A DNA stretch of 64,000 nucleotides from positions 62,001-126,000 of the forward strand of contig JAFLCG010000013.1 in assembly GCA_017303635.1 (NCBI GenBank). Reading direction: 5' to 3'. The stretch's first letter is position 1; each line of letters begins with the position of its first letter. Origin of the DNA: Anaerolineae bacterium (lineage in GTDB: Bacteria; Chloroflexota; Anaerolineae; Aggregatilineales; Phototrophicaceae). A program made the position numbers and the translations under genes. The notes below the pieces were generated by a model, which was given only the letters and a program-made list of their open reading frames with translations, did no database searches and had not been told where the DNA came from. Below, one piece after another: positions 59,666-64,000 of the stretch.

Positions 59666-60892
59666 ATGATTTCTCAAATCCCTTATGGGAGTGCTGATGT
59701 CCCTGACTCACGTGGCTACTTCGGTGAGTTCGGCGGACGCTTCGTGCCGGAAACACTCGTCCCGGCGCTGGATGAATTGACGGTGGCCTATCGGGAGGCG
59801 ATGGCGGACCCCGCCTTTCAGAACAGCCTGCTGGACTTGCAACGCACCTACACTGGGCGACCGACCCCCATCACCTTTGCCGCCCGCTTGACCGAAAAGC
59901 TCGGTGGGGCGCGGATTTACCTCAAGCGGGAAGACCTTGCCCACACCGGCGCACACAAGATCAACAATGCGCTGGGGCAGGCGCTTCTGGCACAGCGCAT
60001 GGGTAAGCAGCGTGTCGTCGCGGAGACCGGCGCCGGTCAGCATGGAGTCGCCAGCGCCACGGCCAGCGCCCTGCTCGGGCTGGATTGCCACGTCTACATG
60101 GGTAGCGTCGATATGGCCCGCCAGCAGCCGAATGTCTTCCGCATGAAGCTACTTGGCGCGGAGGTCATCCCGGTTGAAAGTGGTACCAAAACCCTCAAGG
60201 ATGCCATCAACGAAGCCATCCGCGACTGGGTGACCAATGTTCGCGAGACCTTCTACCTGCTCGGCTCTGCGCTGGGGCCGCATCCCTACCCGATGATCGT
60301 CCGTGACTTCCAGAGTGTGATCGGCATCGAAGCCCGCCAGCAGATGCTGGATGATGTGGGGCGCTTGCCGGATGTATGTATTGCCTGTGTGGGCGGCGGT
60401 AGTAATGCCATCGGGCTGTTCCACGCCTTCCGTGAGGATGAACAGGTGGATTTGATCGGCGTTGAGGCCGGTGGTCACGGCGTATTGAGTGGTGAACATG
60501 CCGCCCGCTTTGCCGACCCCTCGATGGGTCGTCCCGGTGTGCTGCAAGGGACTCGCTCCTACGTGCTCCAAAATGCTGATGGGCAGATTATGAACACGCA
60601 CAGCGTCTCCGCCGGTCTGGATTACGCCTCGGTCGGTCCGGAACACGCCTATCTGCGCCAGACCGAACGCGCCTTCTACACACTGGCGACGGATGAAGAA
60701 GCATTGGAAGCCTTCCAAACCCTCTGCAAACTGGAGGGCATCATCCCTGCGCTGGAGAGTTCACACGCTGTCGCCGAAGTCATCAAGCGTGCGCCGACTA
60801 TGCCGAAGGATAGCATCATGCTGGTTAATCTTTCGGGGCGCGGCGATAAAGACCTCGGCACGGTCATGAAGGAACTCAAGCTTGAAATCTGA
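59666..60892 (+). CDS. trpB: tryptophan synthase beta chain
   Basis: 408 residues. Classic TrpB1 type: FGGRFVPETLVPALDEL, PLP lysine in HTGAHKINNALGQ, ETGAGQHGVASATASALLG, PNVFRMKLLGAEVIPV, CVGGGSNAIGLFHAF, EAGGHG, and GRGDKDLGTV at the end. It makes tryptophan from indole and serine with the alpha chain. A palindrome starts 15 bases after its stop. Confidence 0.97.
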   Translation: MISQIPYGSADVPDSRGYFGEFGGRFVPETLVPALDELTVAYREAMADPAFQNSLLDLQRTYTGRPTPITFAARLTEKLGGARIYLKREDLAHTGAHKINNALGQALLAQRMGKQRVVAETGAGQHGVASATASALLGLDCHVYMGSVDMARQQPNVFRMKLLGAEVIPVESGTKTLKDAINEAIRDWVTNVRETFYLLGSALGPHPYPMIVRDFQSVIGIEARQQMLDDVGRLPDVCIACVGGGSNAIGLFHAFREDEQVDLIGVEAGGHGVLSGEHAARFADPSMGRPGVLQGTRSYVLQNADGQIMNTHSVSAGLDYASVGPEHAYLRQTERAFYTLATDEEALEAFQTLCKLEGIIPALESSHAVAEVIKRAPTMPKDSIMLVNLSGRGDKDLGTVMKELKLEI

Positions 60893-60907
60893 AAATGTGC
60901 GAAAATC

Positions 60908-60921
60908 GGAACGTATGTTCC
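60908..60921. promoter_or_regulatory. palindrome GGAACGTATGTTCC (copy 3 of 4)
   Basis: A 14-base palindrome whose arms extend to AAATCGGAAC/GTTCCGATTT (ten paired bases). It contains GAAC-N4-GTTC. TATCAT lies 23 bases beyond it, with TG directly before. It sits just after trpB, so it could also act as a weak terminator, but no T-tract follows directly. Confidence 0.55.
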
Positions 60922-60947
60922 GATTTCAGAGATCAAATACCTGTATC

Positions 60948-61082
60948 ATGACGGAAGCAGACACTATTCGGTTTGGCTCCCGGTTCTCCGTTTGTGGCGG
61001 CGGTGCGGGTCTGCCACAGCCGCCACAGCCGCCATTCGATCCATATGGCGATGATGCACTAGGGATAACCCATGCCTGCTGA
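60948..61082 (+). CDS. possible 44-residue leader peptide with polyproline motif
   Basis: An ATG-initiated open frame of 44 codons, TGA at 61080. The peptide contains VCGGGAGLPQPPQPPFDPYG; PPQPP would slow ribosomes (EF-P dependent). It overlaps the next gene's start by 11 bases. No ribosome-binding sequence is visible, and the promoter I infer at 60944 would put its ATG upstream of the transcript. Its reality is doubtful. Confidence 0.2.
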   Translation: MTEADTIRFGSRFSVCGGGAGLPQPPQPPFDPYGDDALGITHAC

Positions 61083-61995
61083 AACAGTGCGTCAGGCAAC
61101 GGTGAGCATTTTCCTGCGCGATCCATACGGCAGGGTGAGCGCCCATCTGCGCGATGACAAGCCGACCATTCTCTACCCGGCCTGCTGGTCAACGCTGGGC
61201 GGTGCGGTGGAAGACGGCGAATCGCCCGCTGAGGCTGCCCGCCGCGAACTGCTCGAAGAGGTCGAATTTTGCCCGCCGTTGACCTTCTGGCGCAGCTTTG
61301 ACCACACCTTTGAGGGCGCCGGACAGGTTTACCGCGTACCGATTGGTGGCTTTCTCGGTGAAACCGACCTGACCCCGTCTCAGATCAACCTGCAGGAAGG
61401 GCAGCGCTTGGCTTTTCTTGATCGGTCAGCCGTGAATCGTCTGCCTTTTGCCTTTGGTTTGGATGCACTGTATCGGGCTTACTTTGACGAGTTCGGTGAC
61501 GCACAAACTGCCGATGCTGCCCTGCGCTTTACCCGCGCTTCGTTGGATCAGGCCCCCCTCGTCCATCAACTCATGCGGGCAGCCTTCGCGGAGTACGGTC
61601 ATCTGGTGCCGCCTTCCGGTGCCAACCTCGAATCGGTGGCGGATGTGGTCAAGGCGATGGGGCAGGGTGGCGCGGTGATCGCCTGGCAATCGGGTGAGCC
61701 TGTCGGTGCGGCTCGTTACCGGGTTGACCCTGATGAGTTATATGTCGGGCGCGTCTCGGTGCCGCCGGAATATCGCGGTTACGGAATCGGTGCTGGACTC
61801 ATGCGCTACATGGAGCGAGTCGCTCTGGAGTGTGATCGCCAATCCATCCGGGTGGGTGTGCGGATGCAATTGCCGCATAACGTCACCTTTTATCAGCGAT
61901 TAGGCTATGAATTGATAACCATCGAAGATCACCCCAGCGGGATGGAAAAGAGCGCCCGCTTGGTCAAGCGCCTGATCGGCGGAGTGCCATCATGA
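61072..61995 (+). CDS. Nudix-GNAT fusion protein
   Basis: 307 residues. Residues 1-150 are a Nudix hydrolase: box at about 41-64, LGGAVEDGESPAEAARREL then LEEVEF, with substrate part FEGAGQVYRVPIG. Residues about 155-300 are a GNAT acetyltransferase: ARYRVDPDELYVGRVSVPPEYRGYGIGAGLMRYME has the acetyl-CoA loop (RGYGIG), and VTFYQRLGYELI is the typical C-terminal motif. Both halves appear intact. It follows trpB in the same direction. Function and substrates unknown. It overlaps the next gene by four bases. Confidence 0.85.
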   Translation: MPAETVRQATVSIFLRDPYGRVSAHLRDDKPTILYPACWSTLGGAVEDGESPAEAARRELLEEVEFCPPLTFWRSFDHTFEGAGQVYRVPIGGFLGETDLTPSQINLQEGQRLAFLDRSAVNRLPFAFGLDALYRAYFDEFGDAQTADAALRFTRASLDQAPLVHQLMRAAFAEYGHLVPPSGANLESVADVVKAMGQGGAVIAWQSGEPVGAARYRVDPDELYVGRVSVPPEYRGYGIGAGLMRYMERVALECDRQSIRVGVRMQLPHNVTFYQRLGYELITIEDHPSGMEKSARLVKRLIGGVPS

Positions 61996-63326
61996 GGATT
62001 GCACTTGCGGCGACCTGGCACCCACGCGGGGAGACGGCGCGGTTGTTGCGTCTGTATCCCCAATTGCAGGCTGCCTATTCATCCATCGTAATCTCTATAC
62101 CACCGATTGCCTCTGTTGATGACATAGCAGGTTTGCGCACATTGCCGGATGTGAAACTGCATGTCAATGCCGACTGGTCACATGGCCGCTATATGGCGCT
62201 CAAGCTAGCGACCGACTCTGGTGCAGATCATATTCACTATGCCGATATGGATCGCCTGCTGCGTTGGATTGAAACGCGACCGGACGAGTGGCGGGCAACG
62301 CTTGATCGGGTAGGGCAGGCGGATTGCCTGGTCATCGGACGCACACCGGTTGCCTGGGCGACCCATCCCCGCGCCCTGGTTGAAACCGAGGCGATTTCCA
62401 CGGGGTTGATGAACCGCCTGTTGGGGCAGGAACTAGACATTAGTGCGGGGTCGAAAGGCTTCAGCCGCCGTGCCGCCGAGTTCATACTCGCCAACAGCCT
62501 CCCACGCCGTGCCATTGGTACCGATGCCGAGTGGGTGATGCTGGCACACCGGGCAGGGTATCGCGTTGAACAAGTGTTGGTGGATGGTCTCGATTGGGAG
62601 ATTCCCGATCAGCATCAGGCTCAGGCTGCAGACTTTGCTCGGCAGCAGGAATTGGCAAAAGTCTATGACTCTGACGCTAGCAAATGGGCACATCGGGTAA
62701 AAATCGCTCATGAAATTGTGGAAGCGGGTATGGATGCCTGGTCCCGCCGATTGGTAAGACCATCCACTCGCCTGCGTATGATCGAAACGCGGCGGCACAG
62801 CATTCGAATCAAACCTGGACAGAACCTTTCTCGTGCGGGTGTCGAACTGGCGCGGCGGGTGGGGGCAGGCATTGGCCCCTTTGATCGCGTCATTACCAGC
62901 ACCATCCCACGTGCTTACGAGACGGCCATCGCTATGGGTTTTGCAGTGGATGAGCAGTTGGAAAGCCTCACCCAGCTAGGCGAAGGACTTGAGGCCGAAG
63001 TGAACTGGGATGCCGGTTTTCAGGCATATGCCTCGGCCTGGAGGAGAGGTGGCGCAGCGGCAGCCGCCATTCAGAAACATGGCGCTTTTCTGATCGAGGT
63101 GGCGGCGGCTTTGCCACCTGGTGGCAAAGCCCTGATCATCTCGCATGGCGGGATTGTCGAGGCCGGGGTGGTCGGTGCCGTGCCGGAGTGGGATTACAGC
63201 GGGTGGGGTAGGCCGTGTAGCTGGTGCGAGGGCGCACGCCTGTTTTTTGACGGCAGTCGCTGTGTCGAGGCGCAGGTCTTGCAGGTGAATGACGTGGGGG
63301 CGCATAGCCTGCGCCCGGAATTGTAG
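61992..63326 (+). CDS. glycosyltransferase-like plus histidine-phosphatase-like fusion
   Basis: 444 residues. The N-terminal half (1-255) has a nucleotide-sugar transferase-like layout with HYADMDRLLRWIETR (D-x-D) and AIGTDAEWVMLAHRAG. I take it as GT-A-like with low certainty. The C-terminal half (about 260-444) is histidine-phosphatase-like: ETRRHSIRI, PFDRVITSTIPRAYETAIAMGF, and ALIISHGGIVEAGVVGA. In contrast to the RPG protein upstream, RH and SHGG are present. It overlaps the Nudix-GNAT gene (ATGA). No function known. Confidence 0.68.
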   Translation: MRIALAATWHPRGETARLLRLYPQLQAAYSSIVISIPPIASVDDIAGLRTLPDVKLHVNADWSHGRYMALKLATDSGADHIHYADMDRLLRWIETRPDEWRATLDRVGQADCLVIGRTPVAWATHPRALVETEAISTGLMNRLLGQELDISAGSKGFSRRAAEFILANSLPRRAIGTDAEWVMLAHRAGYRVEQVLVDGLDWEIPDQHQAQAADFARQQELAKVYDSDASKWAHRVKIAHEIVEAGMDAWSRRLVRPSTRLRMIETRRHSIRIKPGQNLSRAGVELARRVGAGIGPFDRVITSTIPRAYETAIAMGFAVDEQLESLTQLGEGLEAEVNWDAGFQAYASAWRRGGAAAAAIQKHGAFLIEVAAALPPGGKALIISHGGIVEAGVVGAVPEWDYSGWGRPCSWCEGARLFFDGSRCVEAQVLQVNDVGAHSLRPEL

Positions 63327-63372
63327 GTTGCAAGCAGCAATGGGGACAAAGTCATTGTCGAGGATAAAAATC

Positions 63373-63386
63373 GGAACATATGTTCC
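63373..63386. promoter_or_regulatory. palindrome GGAACATATGTTCC (copy 4 of 4)
   Basis: Identical to the 13912 copy. A TG-T-TAGGCT extended -10-like sequence lies 22 bases beyond it, the same distance as in copies 2 and 3. CTGAGCCT follows, as in copy 1. Confidence 0.55.
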
Positions 63387-63413
63387 GGATTTCTGCCGGT
63401 TTTGTGTTAGGCT

Positions 63414-63459
63414 GAGCCTCATGGAATCCTGTCTGCATCCCATCGGCTCCTGATTTTTT
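63414..63459 (+). terminator. probable terminator/attenuator before trpA
   Basis: GAGCC-TC-ATGG pairs with CCAT-C-GGCTC (nine pairs, interrupted) around a 15-base loop, followed by CTGATTTTTT. It would end transcripts reading from the fusion gene. trpA, 105 bases beyond, would need read-through or its own promoter. Confidence 0.5.
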
Positions 63460-63473
63460 GGACAAATCGGGCG

Positions 63474-63515
63474 AGTCTAATCTGTCCAAAGTGTCCAATC
63501 TGTCCATTTTGTCCA
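63474..63515 (+). repeat. 9-bp direct repeats, TGTCCA units
   Basis: TGTCCA occurs at 63483, 63492, 63501 and 63510, exactly nine bases apart, with a degenerate fifth unit (AGTCTA) at 63474. It lies between the terminator and trpA. The other strand matches the tract at 13781. Confidence 0.8.
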
Positions 63516-63563
63516 GAACCAAAGTAGGGACGCGCAACGGCACGTCTGCAATGGAGCAAATCA

Positions 63564-64000
63564 ATGACTGATACACGAACGACCACCGGCCTGGATGCCA
63601 TCGCAGCTATGTTTGACCGGGCGAAAGCCGAGGGACGCAGTGCCTTCCTGCCGTATGTGCCGGTCGGCTATCCGGACTATGAAAGCTCGCTTGATGCGGT
63701 CGAAGCACTGGCTGCGCTCGATGTGGATGGCTTTGAGATCGGAATGCCGTTTAGTGATCCGTTGGCCGATGGGCCGACCATTCAGGAGGCCACCCAAATT
63801 GCGCTGGAGAATGGCACTACTATCCGAAGCTGCCTCGAAGCGGTGCGGGCACTGCGCTCAAAGGGCTTGCAACAACCCATGTTGATGATGGGTTATCTCA
63901 ATCCGATGCTAGCCTATGGTACAGAGGCGTTTGTCCATGACGTCAAAGCAGCCGGTGCCGATGGCCTTATCATCCCTGATTTGCCGCCGGAAGAAGCCCA
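63564..64000 (+). CDS. trpA: tryptophan synthase alpha chain (cut by window end)
   Basis: 145 codons are visible before the window ends. TrpA marks: AFLPYVPVGYPDYESSL, FEIGMPFSDPLADGPTIQEA (catalytic Glu and Asp), and GYLNPMLAYGTEAFV then GADGLIIPDLPPEEA. It cleaves indole-3-glycerol phosphate to indole for TrpB. The start ATG at 63564 is preceded by GGAG. It is separated from trpB by two accessory genes and about 2.7 kb. Confidence 0.95.
   Translation, partial: MTDTRTTTGLDAIAAMFDRAKAEGRSAFLPYVPVGYPDYESSLDAVEALAALDVDGFEIGMPFSDPLADGPTIQEATQIALENGTTIRSCLEAVRALRSKGLQQPMLMMGYLNPMLAYGTEAFVHDVKAAGADGLIIPDLPPEEA

Noticed and set aside
60908..60921. Palindrome as a terminator of trpB
   Set aside because: The stem could terminate, but no T-tract follows and identical palindromes occur where no upstream gene ends (13912).
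63352..63576. Minus-strand open frame with repeated RLDTLDRLD
   Set aside because: The heptad-like repeat is only the translation of the TGTCCA 9-bp repeat; no start signal.

Overview
The window looks like a stretch of chromosome from a Chloroflexota bacterium, probably Anaerolineae-like. This is an inference from gene content and style: two LytR-CpsA-Psr proteins, many Thr/Pro-linker lipoproteins, a tandem pair of dynamin-like GTPases, an R2-like ligand-binding oxidase, PolX, bacterial-type AspRS, a GAACN4GTTC (Gram-positive-type) LexA box and a tRNA-Trp-type T-box. No rRNA, plasmid or phage genes were seen, and no taxonomic marker was aligned.

Layout. 1-6.6 kb: a partial PucR-type regulator, a small membrane protein, a lipoprotein, phosphofructokinase, an LCP protein, and a minus-strand operon of three unknown genes whose first product carries a HARE-HTH-like winged helix. 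6.6-13 kb: the rpmH-rnpA-yidD-(beta-propeller lipoprotein)-yidC-jag cluster, followed by a PfkB kinase and an amidohydrolase. 13-19.4 kb: DM13 protein, tpx, YqhA-like protein, M29 aminopeptidase, uvrB with its own LexA box, and R2lox. 19.4-20.4 kb: initiator and elongator tRNA-Met, a terminator, and an HTH protein. 20.4-31 kb: lysA, a triple-GAF cyclase, two dynamin-like proteins with an MgtC-like protein, an HDAC-family hydrolase, an AAA+ ATPase and a LysM protein. 31-42.5 kb: a GT39-like membrane protein, aspS, a peptide ABC transporter (binding protein plus two permeases, no ATPase here), a probable 6S RNA, a second LCP protein, a LipM-like acyltransferase and a degenerate tyrosine recombinase. 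42.7-51 kb: an RlmI-like methyltransferase, ligA, an SH3b protein, polX and an S33 peptidase.

51-64 kb is a tryptophan biosynthesis locus behind a T-box leader that has a TGG specifier, a T-box sequence and a terminator. The order is trpE, histidine-phosphatase-like gene, trpG, trpS, trpD, trpC, trpF, Nudix, PD-(D/E)XK-like gene, trpB, Nudix-GNAT fusion, GT/phosphatase fusion, trpA (cut by the window end). Tryptophanyl-tRNA synthetase therefore sits inside the operon that senses uncharged tRNA-Trp. Four or more accessory genes are interspersed.

A recurring palindrome (GGAACATATGTTCC-like) occurs four times between genes, three of them in the trp region. Two copies are accompanied by tracts of 9-bp direct repeats. 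The points most worth following up are these palindromes, the catalytically dead-looking recombinase behind a heptanucleotide-repeat leader, the three-gene unknown operon, the RPG-type phosphatase and the accessory genes embedded in the trp operon.
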